Source: Ophiobolus disseminans (Eukaryota; Ascomycota; Dothideomycetes; Pleosporales; Phaeosphaeriaceae). From it: 64,000 nucleotides of DNA. The translations under genes were made by a program, and so were the position numbers. Below are positions 1-12,212 of this stretch, piece by piece; the stretch's first letter is position 1, and the number at the start of each line of letters is the position of its first letter. The notes under the pieces were generated by a model that had not been told where the DNA came from, did no database searches, and saw nothing but the letters and a program-made list of their open reading frames with translations. The stretch covers positions 562,129 to 626,128 of the forward strand of contig MU006238.1 of NCBI GenBank assembly GCA_010093685.1, written 5' to 3'.

Positions 1-848
1 CTATCTGACGAGTCTTATCCCTCAGCTCGGACGTTTCAAGCACTGCAGCGTCCTTGCCTCTGCTTGCGACCTCGACATTGAACATCCTGTGTCCATTATC
101 TCAGGCTGTGATACTTCTACACAGCCGGCCTAATATTGGACCCAAGCCCGAGGGATGAAGCTTGAATAATCTAAGCTCGACTAAGTTCTTAACGGTAAGC
201 ACTAATTCCATCTAGAATAGTTATCTCGCGAGATCAACAAGATGCACCTTCATGCAGCGATCATTCGCCCCGCTGGTCGCCTTACGAGCTATTCGCATGA
301 GATTTGCTCCGATGAACGCCATTCTGCAATCTGCAATGTAAGGCTCACCACAGATAGACATGCCCACCAATAACACGATAGGGCTCATGTGCATTAGCAG
401 CAAGAATAGCCTCTAATCTCCACCGATAGTGCGACCCGACGTATGATGCCTATTCTTGCACGTTTTGCATTTGACTTGAAGAGTCATCCGTATGTAGATT
501 GGCTGTGTTTCTGTATCTTTGTCGAGTCGCCCAATGATGGCTGTGCTACATGCTAGCTCAGTCGTCGGCTGCGGGAACGAGAATCTTGGTAGCCTCCATC
601 TCTGCTATTCGTCTTCTTATGTCTGTTTCAGGGCGTAATCTCACTGCCTGATCTCTAGTCTCGTTGATGAGTAGCAACTACGGCCCGATACGAACTTGGC
701 TTACCTCACGTTGCTAAGCTGTCTATGTCATAAGCAGTGGTTCAGGCCGTGCTCATAGTCCTTGGCTATGAACATAAGCCTGAGATTCAACCCAGTATCT
801 TGTCACCCTGTCTCCACTTCCTCTTGGCCATATTGATTCACTGCAGTC
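1..848. other. no gene seen
   Basis: Short reading frames only, none with domain-like content or a plausible spliced continuation. The last 100 bases are CT/CA-rich and lead into the start codon at 849, so they probably hold the promoter and leader of the LtrA-family gene. Confidence 0.4.
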
Positions 849-3458
849 ATGGATCTTGCAAGGTACTTCAGCACACGGCAAAAGCAATCGCATCATCATC
901 ACGGTAGCTCTCACGACTCGAGCAAGTCCAGAGATGACAGCAAGAGCTATCTCCCTCTCCTTGCGAACCCGATCAATGATGATGTGCGCGAGGTCTTGGC
1001 GAGCAGCTTATCAGACTTGGAGAAGTTGAACACAGGGACGAGTACAGTGGGCAGCTCTTCCGACACCCCCACATTCGCCGGCAGTGGGAGGACTAGTCGA
1101 GGAAATGTCATTATTTACAAGCAACATCATGAAGCCAGCACGATCGAACTCTTCTACGATTTGTTCCTCGTTGCGAACCTAGGTGCGAACAAACATTGAT
1201 ATAAACAGGCTTTTACTCATACAGGCTCAGCATATTTTACGGCTATGCATCAACATACCGATGCGCAATGTACGTCACTTCATCAACATGTCTTGCGCCC
1301 ACTGCTGACATGACGAAGCACTGATTAACTACCTCAAGCTTTTCACCCTCGTCTGGTTCACTTGGCTCAGCACCACCCTCTTTGATGTCCGTTTCAGCAT
1401 CGACTGTGTTTGGAACCGCCTGCACAAAGCGATCCAGTTCGGCACCTTCACCGCCTTCGTCTTCGCTGGTCCCGTATTTGATAAGTACAGCAACAGCCAC
1501 GATGCCATGTCTTACAAGAATTTCGCCATCGCGCTCGTCGTGAGTCGTGCCGCAATTGCGATACAGTATGCCGTGGTTATGTGGCAAGGGCGCATGTTCC
1601 GACAGACCCTGGTCCCGCTGGGACTTAGTACGTTGGTACACGCTGTTGCAGCGGTGGGGTACGGGATTACGGTCGCGCTGTTTCCGATGGGAGAGGTCGG
1701 ACTGGAAGAACAGATTACATGGTAAGCCACACTATGAGAAACCTATAGGCAAAGCTAATACTTGACCCAGGGTGATTATTGCCATCGTGGAGGGCCTCTT
1801 CATTTTCCTCATCGCCATCGTCTGGCGAATCGTCAGCTTCAAGTACACGCACCTAGTTGAGAGGTTGCAGCTACTTACGCTCATCATCATCGGCGAGGGT
1901 ATCATCGGTATGGTCAAGAGCGTCGCATGTATCACAAAGGGACAGTCGGTGAACAACCACACTGAAATTGGCACCGTGATTGCGGCTGTCATTATATTGG
2001 TAATAACAGCAGGCACGCATTGCACGGGCAAAGCTAACACTGGCACCTAGTACCTCTTGTGGATGCTCTACTTTGATCAACTCTCGAACGACCGCTTCGG
2101 CTCCGTCCGCCAGCAAATATGGTCTCTTCTGCACTACCCCTTGCACACAACTATTCTGCTCTGTGTTGAAGGCAACACCTCGCTCATCGTTTGGAATTCC
2201 GTCGTCCAAGGTCTAAAGTGGATGTGGAGTCTCGCTCCTATCAACTACTCCGACCCAGGAGCCGGTTTCGACGACACTAGCGACCTCCTCAATCATCTTA
2301 ATCAAAGTATGTGGGCCATCGACGCACGCTTCCATAGCAAACGTTGGAGCACTACATACAGGTGGCAAAGCAACTTCACGGCTATCGAAAATTACACCAC
2401 TACATACGGTTTCCGGTCAGACGAGTGGAACAACCGAACTGGCAACCTCATCCGCTACATGTTCGATAACGCACAAGTTTTCATCTTCGAAGCGCACGCT
2501 GACACAGTTGGCAAACTCAACGCTGTTTCCGCACCCGCTACCAATCCTCGCCAACGCCTCGATCGCGTCTTCAATGTCTTCAACACGACGGTCATGCAGT
2601 TTTACATTGGCGCGGGCGCAATGCTATTGATACTCGCGATCATGTACTGGTTCAACAAGCTGCACAAAACGAAATACGAGTTCGGCGAGATGATCAACCG
2701 CATAGTCGTAGGGTTCGGTCTCATGATCGTGGGCATCGCAGCTGTGATTGGAGACAAGACGACGAGCGGGTTCAAGTTCGCTACAAGTCACTGGATCATT
2801 CCTATCGTCGTGTTATGTTTTGTCGGTGGTACGTCTCTCCCATTCCCCCGCTCCTCAAATCTACATCGCCGGTACTGATTTCTCGCTAGTTCTTGTAATG
2901 GATAACTTCCTCCTCGCAATCTCACACCACACTTCGCGCCGTTCCCACGCCCGCGACAGATCCTGGGGCGGCTCAACCATCAACAACGACGACAACGACA
3001 CCGCGGGCTTGATATTCAAGTACCAAAGCAACACCCAGACACCCCGATCTGGACCCCCGTCTGCGACACTGAGTCAAGTCCAGACGAGATATGCGCAGTA
3101 CGACTCCCCTCGGCATCGGGACTTCGCAGCGTCGACTATTCACCTCAGTGCGCCACCAAAACACGCTGGTGGCATTCGCACTCCCGACAGTGGTATTACG
3201 CTGCGCGATCATAGTGAGGAGAGACGAGAGGGGAGCTTCTCGTATCAGAACACGCCGGTTGATGGGCCAGGTGAGCGGGTGGCTGTTGGTGTTGTGGTTA
3301 GTCCGCTTGAGCAGCGGTTCGAGCAAGAGGGTGGTGGGGCTGGGAAGAGGGCGAGTAGGGGCGGATATGAAAGTGTGGGAGGTATTAATGAGCGCGTGTA
3401 TGATGGGGGTCAATATGCGAATCGGCTGACGAGGATGAATGCTGTCAAGGAGGTGTGA
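849..3458 (+). CDS. LtrA-family multi-pass membrane protein
   Basis: Predicted 785-residue membrane protein of the low-temperature-requirement A (LtrA) family, whose biochemical role in fungi is not known. I place six exons: 849-1182, 1225-1269, 1319-1721, 1771-1999, 2051-2828 and 2890-3458. All introns are GT/AG and 42-61 bp, and the summed exons keep frame. A hydrophilic His/Ser-rich N-terminus (HHHH near residue 16) precedes the family's acidic-aromatic motif ELFYDLFLVANL at about residues 102-113. About eight to ten hydrophobic helices follow, including FTLVWFTW and LTLIIIGEGIIGM. A soluble segment with several N-glycosylation sequons lies near 2300-2560, then two more helices. The C-terminal 190 residues are polar and low-complexity, probably a cytosolic tail. 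A plausible extra intron at 2307-2361 was rejected because it breaks the frame of the following coding sequence. Confidence 0.85.
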
Positions 3459-3551
3459 AGTTGGTGGGTACTTATTCGACGTGAATCCGAACAATCATAA
3501 CCCAAATTTCAAAGGCAATTTAACCGAAAAACTCCCATCGCATCTACCCAT

Positions 3552-4829
3552 CTACCCCCTAACCCCATCCTTCGCATTCAACCTCTCCCCATCATACTCA
3601 ATGCCCTCCTCCTTCTCCACCCCATCCCCATCCACCAACAACGCGCAATTCTTGCCAATGAGGTGCCACTCCCCCTCATCATACGTCGTCGGCTCACTCG
3701 CCACAATCGTATGTTTCCCAATGCGCTCCCCCTCGCCCAAGACTGCTGACTCGTTCTTAGCATCCGCGCCGTCGGGGTTACCAGGGTACTTTGTGTTGAG
3801 GGTGCGGCCTGCGAATTCGGACCAATAGAGGCTGGGCGGCTGCTGGGAGACGTGGTTGCGGAAGCGAATAGCGAGGAGTTTGGAGCCATCTGTAGTGCAG
3901 AAGTTTAGGGAATTAGGCGTGTTTTTCTCTCCTAGAATTTTGTGCTGCAGCTCTAGAATCTGCGTGACTGTTTTCTGCATCGCGTCGAACATCTGTTTGA
4001 GGGGATACGCTTTCTGCCAAGTGCTCTTGTCGCCGCCATTGGTCAGGTTCGTCAAGTACAGCGCGGCGGCGTGTTCTGAGTCCGTGGAGCCGAGCACGTT
4101 GCAGTATGCGTCGAAGGAGAGAAGATCGGTTAGGTCGCGGCGGATGGAGGCGAAGTTTGAGATTACGCCGTTGTGCATGAAGGTGTGGCGGCCGAAGACA
4201 AAGGGGTGCGAGTTTACGGCTGTGACGACGGAGCCTGAGGTTGCGCGGATGTGGGCGAAGACGCATTGGGTTTCGGTGTTTTCGCAGAGGGATTTGAAGT
4301 TGAAGTCATCTTTGGGATGAGGTTAGTAGGAGGAGATTACTGGGTGGTCATGTTGGGACTTACTGATAGGAGGGCTTTGGGACTTGTATAGGGCGGGGCG
4401 TGGGCCGGTTACGGAGTTAATGTAAGAGGCGCTGGCGTCGGTGTACCCTAGATGTGTAGTTGAGCATGTTATTCAAGAAGTTGAGTGTCAACAAAACTGC
4501 TCTTGTAAAGATGAAGTAAAATGGTTGCTTTAAGAGGACCCTATTCTCAATCTCACGTTGTCTTGGAGACATTGTAGGCTGATCAACAGTCCTATCAAAA
4601 CAACACATAACGTACAAGCAATGCCCAAGCCATCCATGTTCAACAGAGAGTTGCGCATGCGCATAAGCTCATCAGAGCTGTCGTCGAGGTCTTTCTCCTC
4701 ACTGCGGGGCAGGAGTCCTGGCAAGTAGTGCTCAGAGCACTGTTTGCTGATGCTGTTGGCTGGAGTGATGAGAACATCAGACAAGAGGCACGGCTCTGTC
4801 GGAGAGATGTAGGCGAACCAACGACACAT
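3552..4829 (-). CDS. class II glutamine amidotransferase (Dug3/YafJ-like)
   Basis: Predicted 351-residue Ntn-type glutamine amidotransferase. Exons 4829-4616, 4447-4364 and 4309-3552 give an unbroken frame. The start is fixed by MCRW: Cys2 becomes the N-terminal nucleophile after Met removal, so longer upstream starts are unlikely. Other family landmarks are the GIAWYT segment rebuilt across intron 1, the FAHIRATSG motif and the HTFMHNG motif with its glutamine-site Asn, followed by DSEHAAALYL. Related fungal proteins include Dug3 of the Dug2-Dug3 glutathione-degrading complex. This one may be Dug3 or a paralogue of the same family; the sequence does not settle that. The first intron, about 170 bp, is longer than most in this window. 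Its 3' end is about 90 bp from the LtrA stop, so the two genes converge. Confidence 0.85.
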
Positions 4830-7800
4830 CTTGCTGACTTGACGAGTGATAACGAAGAATGTAAGGTGGAGATTTTGCGAAGACGATGTCCGATTCAACT
4901 CCAGGACCAGTGACCGACTTTATGGTCCCTGGTGATGTGCTTTTTCCAAAGTGAGTCGCAACAGATTTATGCGCGGAATAGAAGATGGTGTCCAGGAAGC
5001 GCCTCTTCTACGTGCAGACAGTTGGTAGGTCAGTTTTGTCGAGGAAATGGGCTAAACTGCAAGACGAAGATGCAGTACAACATACAAAGAGACGAATCAA
5101 GAAGACACGGTAGCGAATGGAGAGGAGATGCAGGACATGTGAAGGTACGCTCGTACCCGGTATTGCTCGGGCTCACTGGTGAGCGGCACGTGCCTCCAGT
5201 CAGCTTTGCTGATTTGAGAAGTGAGCTTCACGATCGTGCCTGCAGCGTTAATATTGAGGCAGTCGCGATGTGGAAGGTGCAGGTTAGTACGAGGAAGCTG
5301 GAATGGTGCCAGGCAACCGGGCGATCGATCGTGCGGGGTATGTGCCGCCCGAATGCGGGGCGGTCCGTCGACTGAAAGCTGTCGCTCGATAGCTTCCTTC
5401 AGCATTTGGGAGAACAGGTCTTAATTGTTGGTATTGAACTGATTATGCTTATTGCAAGCTTTTCTGAGTGATGGCACCTTGAATCGCTACCAGAGTGCTG
5501 TACCCTTTATTTCCTGTAAATATTCAGTCGGCCGTGGTGAAATTAAGTCGAAGATAAAAGGTAGTGGTGCTTAACCGCATAGTTATACATAACATGATGC
5601 GTAGAGTGATACACACATTTTTGTGTGACATGTTCCACAGGCGAGAGAATTGCAATTTCAATAGTTCGTAAAGACATGGGAAGCTGGTGGAAGTCAGTCT
5701 TCAAGTCAACACCGCGGACGGAAGATTGTGTCATCATCGCGACGTACTCGGGATCGTGAATACAATGTGAGTGATATGGTGTTTCTTTGGCTGGAAGGAT
5801 CAGCCATCTTCAGATCGACACATTCCAAAATTTGGGTGACGGCTCACTCCTACGTCAGAATTCTTGCAGCGGGGGCATACATGGACTATGATAAGAAGAT
5901 CCACGGTTCATCTGTGTGTTTTCGCAGATCCTATGCATCGCTGATCAACCCCGCCTGGTGGGCGACCCATCTTGCGGAGGAATTGAATAACTCTATTCAT
6001 CCCTTCCTCTCAGCTCTAACTGCAGGATCGACGGTATGAATTAGCCATCGTTTTCCGGCCATGGTAGTGTTTTCACAGCCACAACGCCTTGTCGTCGACC
6101 ATGTCTGCACTGGACGTACTCACTAGCAGCGTTTACAACTGCCAATTTAAGCATATCTCTCAGTGTTGAGAACCAGGACCGAGTCGCATGCCTCCATGGA
6201 GATCGCAATCCCTCGCCAAAGCGTCCCGAGGCTCGAAACTGTCTTACGGGATTGAGCTGCAGCTGCAGATACACAAGTAAGCTAGCGTACATCTGAGGCA
6301 TTATTGGGTGTGGCGGCTACCGACCTAGATCTTGGGGTTGCATGTAGGTTGTAGGGCTTAGCGATTCGCGATCCAGGGAGCTGCAAGTGTTCAAGTGTTT
6401 CTAGAGGCTGGGCTTGGAATCCAGATGTGCGGTAATTACCCAGGACCAATCCTTCAACTCTATTTCTTTGTGGCCAATCCCGCGTAGAGTTTTGAAGCAG
6501 ACGGACGTGAATGAGAGTATACTTTGAATCGTTGATTGTGGCGTATAAGTCACGTGCTCCGAACTTTCACCGAGAACATCGGAGGAAGCCACGATGGATG
6601 GGCCACTCCGGCATTTCCCCCCAGGATAAGGGAATTGCTGTAACTAGAGAACATCAGCCTTATCGTCTACCAAGATGCTGACTGAGGCGTCATCTTCCGG
6701 AGATCAGCGAGTGCTGTGTGTCGGCTGACAGCTTCCGCCTCACATTGCAGAGACGCAAGTACGGGGCACACCACATGCACGGACCTTCACTGTCAAGCAT
6801 GGGCCGCCTAGCACGTGCATAACTTGGCATGTTCGGCATCCACGAGGCATCGGCTGCTCGCGCGCCAGCAAACGCGCAATGACGGCACCGGCCTGGATGT
6901 CAGAGAAGACAACGCCCATCTCTGCCTCGAGCGGCACAGCTCCAGAAGCACGCACAACTACTGGGTCACCGTTATCTTTATCTGGCCCACCGCGAGATAA
7001 ACAATGGTTGAGCATCCTCCAAGCTGGGATCATCGAGACGGCGTCAGACGGCCATCATCCACGACGCCGGCGAGAGGCTCTGTGCCCTAGCGCTGCGCCG
7101 CAAGCAAAAGCAATGCATGCCTCCAGCCTCTGCCATCCCCAGATTCTGGGAGCCCGCTGTGACAAACAATTTGGTCTTCATAGGCCTGTACGGTAAGCGG
7201 GCCCGGCCTGTCATGAGCAAGCGGACTGCAGACCGGTGCCATTTGCTCGAGAGCAACAGCCGGGCCACTGGCATGGCAGCGGAGACGGCCAACCCCAGCG
7301 CGCATGCGACTGGATTACGTTTCCCAAGATGTCTGGTTTAACCAGCATCTGGGCCCATCGCGCGTGCCCCGGTTCCTGATCCAGACGCACGTCTCTGGCC
7401 TGTCGAGCCAGAGCGCCAGCCTAGAGATGGTGGCTACGTGAGCCGCCCACGCTGCCAGACGGCAGCAACGCGGTGATTCGCACGCCACAGTCAACGAGCG
7501 GGGTCGCGGCGCAGTGGTGAGGTCGCCCGTGTGATGAAAACAGGCCGCCGATCCATGCCCAGCACGATGGGTACATCGCCTAGCCACAAGCCGTTAGCCA
7601 TCCCGGTTGCCCAGAACGACACCAAACCGCTTTCGCCGCCCGGTCGCAATCGACCCTCACCACCTCCAGCAGGGCCTTGGGCATATCCCGCGCTTGCCTG
7701 TTGTATAAAGTCTGTGCCATTGACCCCAGTCTTTCGGCCTGATAAGGGCCAATTCTAACCCATCACAGCCTCCTGCCCGCCCTCCGTCCACTGACATCAG

Positions 7801-7873
7801 TGCGACTTGTTTATATAGCTTCGGCTTGTCTTCTTCCTCTCAGCGACATTATCCCACGGATCCCCTCGCGACA
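4830..7873. other. 3 kb intergenic region, no supported gene
   Basis: It lies between the start of the amidotransferase (-) and the start of the permease (+), so both promoters should be here. Reading frames of 60-150 codons exist (for example 5728-6039) but show no family motif, no splice-consistent extension and no repeats. The part from about 6,700 on is visibly GC-richer than the part before it. I see no transposon termini or RNA gene. Confidence 0.35.
7704..7818 (+). promoter_or_regulatory. putative permease core promoter (two TATA-like boxes)
   Basis: TATAAAG at 7704-7710 and TATATAG at 7812-7818 lie 164 and 56 bases before the permease start at 7874. The first is better spaced for a fungal TATA element. 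The second may be inside the leader. Confidence 0.3.
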
Positions 7874-9582
7874 ATGTTTGAAGAGAAGAAACACTCGGGC
7901 GAGTTCGTCCGGGAGACACACAACGACCATGATGTCCAACAGGGCACCTTCACCGACAACTCCGACGACCTCCAGCGCCATCTCGGAAATCGTCAAATCC
8001 AGCTCATCGCCATTGGTGGTTCCATTGGAACTGCCTTGTTCGTCAGTGTCGGAGGTGCCCTCAACAGCGGTGGCCCTCTGGGTATGCTCATCGCCTATAC
8101 AGGATACTCCTGCATCATTGCTCTTGTAAACAACTCTATGGCTGAAATGGCAAGTTTCATGCCTGTTTCTGGAGGCTGGGTTCGAATGGCAGGACACTGG
8201 GGCGACGAGGCTCTCGGATTCACGGCTGGCTGGAATTTCTTCCTCTATGAGGCGCTGCTCATTCCGTTTGAGATCACGGCGCTCAATATTGTGCTGAAGT
8301 TCTGGCGCGACGACATCCCTGTCGCCGCTGTCTGCGCTGCTGTCATTGTTCTATACGGGTAAGCTCACCCAATTGCTGGTCTTGTTATTTTACTAATCTG
8401 TGTAGCTTGTGCAATATCCTTGCTGTCAAAGCGTACGGAGAAGCAGAGTTTTGGCTATCAGGTGGAAAAGTCATCCTGATCCTCATCCTCTACACATTCA
8501 CCTTCATCACCATGGTCGGTGGCAACCCCCAGAAGGATGCGTACGGATTCCGTCACTGGCGCACACCCGGCCCATTCCACGCCGGTACCCCAGGCTCCCT
8601 CGCTAAATTCGAAGGCTTTCTTGGCTCTCTCTGGGCTGCCTCCTTCTGTATTGTTGGACCTGAGTACATATCCATGGTTGCCGGTGAGGCTAAGCGCCCC
8701 CGCGTCTACATCAAGAGCGCATTCAAAACGGTCTACTTCCGTTTTGGTGCCTTCTTCATTCTGGGAGCTCTTTGCGTCGGCATCGTCATTCCCTCCAACG
8801 ACCCCGAGCTCCTCGACGTCCTCACCGCTGGCGAGAAGTCGGCTGCTGCGTCGCCTTACGTTATCGCCATGAAGAATCTCAAGATCGGCGGGCTTCCTCA
8901 TTTGGTCAACGCTCTCCTGATTACCAGTATCTTTTCTGCTGGCAACACATACACATACTGTGCTACTCGCAGCTTGTACTCCCTCGCAATTGAGGGTCGT
9001 GCACCAAAGTTTCTGCGCAAGTGCACCAAGAACGGTGTCCCGATCTACTGCTTCATAGTTGTTATGTTCTTCCCCTTCCTGTCATTCTTGCAGCTTTCGG
9101 ACAACGCTTCCAAGGTCCTGACCTGGCTCACCAACATTGTCACCGCTGGAGGAGTTATCAACTTCATCACCATGCTTATCACATACTTGTGTTTCTTCAG
9201 GGCTTGTAAGGCCCAGGGTCTCGACCGCAAGACACTCCCGTATTGCGGTTATTTCCAGCCCTATGGTACCTATATCGCTCTTGTCTTCGAGATTGTCGTC
9301 GTCTTCGTTTACGGCTACTCGACCTTCACGGCTGGTTTCAGTATCGAGTCATTCTTCACCTACTACACGATGCTTATCCTCGCACCCATCTTCTTCTGCT
9401 CCTGGAAGCTCATCAAGAAGACCAAGTGGAAGGCAGCGCACGAAGTTGATCTCATCTGGGACGCTCCTCTTATCGACGCCTACGAGGCAAGCTTCATCAC
9501 TCCTCCGGTCGGGTTCTGGACCGAGATGCTTCAGCTCATTGGCCTGAAACGCAATGTTCCGGTTGACAAGCGCGCTGTTTAA
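7874..9582 (+). CDS. amino-acid permease (APC superfamily, YAT type)
   Basis: Predicted 553-residue plasma-membrane amino-acid/proton symporter with about 12 helices. Exons 7874-8358 and 8406-9582 are separated by a 47 bp GT/AG intron with a CTAAT branch-like site. The first ATG of the frame is at 7874, just after a CT-rich leader. The hydrophilic N-terminus leads into LGNRQIQLIAIGGSIGTALFV, the first-helix signature of fungal amino-acid permeases with the unwound GGSIGT segment. Further family features are the helix pair around AEMASFMPVSGGWVRMAG and the FCIVGPEYISMVAGEAKRP segment. The C-terminus is short and polar, close to the usual 550-residue length. Substrate cannot be read from sequence; acidic or broad-specificity permeases are the nearest types I recognise. 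Confidence 0.92.
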
Positions 9583-11726
9583 GATTTTTGACAAGAATAA
9601 TGGATATATCGTGAGGCACATCGAGCGACATGCATCGAATTGATTTTCGATATCTTGAATAGATTCTCACCAGCCAACAGCTGCATGAGCTTGCGCCGTT
9701 TTCTCATGAATTCAATACCCTGTTCACTCAACAAGCTATGAGCCCGTCTATGGTTTCGTGAAGTTCGAAATCTCGCCAAGGCAGCAATGTCTCACCTTGC
9801 TGTTCCATTCCAAAACACAGCAAACGATGCGCAGCGCAACACACTAACCGTTCGGACATAAATACTTCCTATGATTTGTCTCTGCACACAGCGTTACATC
9901 AAAGCATCCCAACCAAAATCTAGCACAGGGGATATCTGCACCGATCCATCCCGCGGTGCCTCTACCAGCCGTTACAACTTCGCCTCACGCCACTATCTTC
10001 AGACTTTTCATCCTCGCATCTCTGAAGTCGTTTGTCTCGATATCAGGTCACTAGTGCTGATGGCTGACGGCTGACGGCATAGGTAGTCGCTTGGCCGCAT
10101 AAACCTCTAATTGCGTACGATTTCGCCTCGCTGATGATCTGTCACCGTTTCGCTGTTCTGGTTCAATTGAGGCGGGTGCAATGATGGCACGTGCGGGATC
10201 GGCTTTTACGCCTCCCAATCGCGCCGCAGCTTTAGTGTGTATTTCTCGCTTATTTATCTGCTCGCGCAAAATCTAGCTCGCGGCAACGATACAGGCTCGT
10301 GCATGAGGCGCTTTCAGATTCCAGATCATGCTCAGTGCAGCACGGGTACCAGCGGCTGAGCGTTGCAACTGTTGGGAAGGGGAGGGTAAATACCGCGCTT
10401 CGCCTCCCAATGTCAATTGGTTGAATCACGACCACCTGCCAACTTCATACGCTTGCCTCACACTGACTGCTCACGCGGCAGTAGTTATGACCAGCACCCG
10501 TAACCATGGTCAAGATACTGGTACCTTACAGGACGTCTTCCGCAGTTAGGTGCATCAGATGCACGCAACAAGTGCTACTGCAATTACATCTCCGCTTTTT
10601 GAGCCATTTACATTTGATGCAATCTGGTGTCAGGGTTCAAGCCTGTTGAGCTTGCAGTGCGGCTCCGCGCAATGAAAGCGGGCAGTGCCGCTATCAAGCT
10701 CAGGGGCAGGTGAAGGAAATACATCACGGGATCGGATGGAGCGAATTGGTACGGAAGCCGCCAATTTAAGGCCAAGCCACGATACAGCATGGTGCTTGTC
10801 GGAAGGACAATACTGGGACCTAGAGTCATGCTGCACCATGTCGACGTTGCACAAGGCGTCCTGTTGTGAGAGTCCAATGATGTGGAGGTGAAGACCTCGG
10901 GACTGACCACCAGCCGGTCACCACAACCGGACCACTACGCAGCCACGGATCTACAAACATAATGTTTGTTGCTCTGCCCGGCTAGACTATCAGTTCATGG
11001 ATAACACAGACGGTGATACCAAACGCATTACACAACAGCCTCATCTTCGGAATCACTCAAAAGATTACTCAACATCCGTGCCGCTGCACTAGGGGCATCA
11101 AAACCGGGGACGCTCCACTCAACACATCCCACAAAATCACCGCCGGGAGCAGAAAGTGTGTCAAATTCGGGATCGCTCCACTCAGGCAGATTTAGGGGTC
11201 TACGGTCCCCATAGAGTTTGTACAGTACCAAACACTCTAGTGTGTAGGAGAACTTCGGCGTGGTCAATTCATCTACATTCCCCACAATACTGACGCAACA
11301 AAGCCCTGATAAAACAATCCATCGCAATCCCACACGCGATCATCTACTGAATTCGAACCAATTCCCCGAGCTTGCAAACTCTGCGCAAAAAGGAAAAATA
11401 ACACACAGTCAAGCCGACCCCTGCACGGGCCTGCCGGTGCTGCCCCAGTCGCTCGGGATCGTCAGTGGTTGGGTGACGTCGGAAGGTCCGGGGTACGAAA
11501 GCTTGGGGCGCACGTGCGGCTTGGCGCGCGCGACACCTTCCGCGGTTGTTGCGGTGGGTGCTGGGGTGCGTCGGGGGCGGGCTGGGAGGCGTGTCATGGT
11601 GGCAGCTTGGGGATGGGGCCGGAGAAGGGGGACTTGTAGTGGAGTGGAGTGATTGAAGCGTGAGAGATGGTTTGCACTCGACAGGATGGGATGTAAATAT
11701 CCCGCCGTCGTGATTCTCACTCCATT
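9583..11726. other. 2.1 kb between two 3' ends, no supported gene
   Basis: This lies between the ends of the permease and the converging small membrane-protein gene, and is unusually long for a convergent spacer. The only coding-like stretch is 11028-11333 on the minus strand. It has no ATG near its start but encodes two similar short units, EWSDPEFDTLSA and EWSVPGFDAPSA. It may be a gene remnant or an unrecognised exon. Confidence 0.3.
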
Positions 11727-12212
11727 TCAACTCCCTACGACGCTATCGTTCTGCACTACGAATTCCGCTGGCCTGATCACTGCCCCTAACAGCTGATACG
11801 CAAAATGCACACCGAGTGAAAGTAACAAAATAGGCATAATAATGCGCCCCAGGACTCGTCCCCACGGACTCCTCCTCCCGCGAGCCCCCTCTACCTCCAT
11901 CACCGCCGTATAACTCAACCTGCCCAAGCAAACTTGCCACCCCGCCAATAACACGCCCGCAACCAGCACGCTCACCCAGGGCGTTGCAGGCGTATATGGC
12001 GATCGCGCGCGCCGCCCGAGGAGTTCGTATACTTCGTCGAAGCTTTGCACGATGCGGTGTATGCCTGTGGGGACGATGAACATTGCGCCTGCGAGCGCGA
12101 CGATTTCGAGGATGCGCATGGCGAGGCGGTGGGGGAGGGGCGAGGTTTTTTTGTGGGTGTGCCAGCGGGTGGAGAGGGAGGAGAGGGATTGGAGGGTGGT
12201 GGTGGAGGACAT
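11727..12212 (-). CDS. small predicted membrane protein, unknown function
   Basis: Single-exon frame of 161 residues starting at ATG 12212. It has a basic, Ser/Thr-rich N-terminus and four hydrophobic segments: around residues 35-55 (EIVALAGAMFIVPTG), 75-95 (WVSVLVAGVLLAGWQ), a weaker one, and 120-145 (IIMPILLLSLGVHFAYQLLG). No enzyme motif is visible. A four-helix fungal membrane protein is the most that can be said. A GGT-rich simple repeat lies just upstream (about 12190-12232), in the probable leader. Confidence 0.5.
   Translation of the reverse strand: MSSTTTLQSLSSLSTRWHTHKKTSPLPHRLAMRILEIVALAGAMFIVPTGIHRIVQSFDEVYELLGRRARSPYTPATPWVSVLVAGVLLAGWQVCLGRLSYTAVMEVEGARGRRSPWGRVLGRIIMPILLLSLGVHFAYQLLGAVIRPAEFVVQNDSVVGS

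Noticed and set aside
2307..2361. Possible extra 55-base intron (GTATGT...TACAG) in the LtrA-family gene
   Set aside because: Removing it shifts frame and destroys the clearly coding sequence that follows to 2828.
5728..6039. 103-codon frame in the 3 kb gap
   Set aside because: No ATG in good context that yields a recognisable domain, and no splice-consistent extension.
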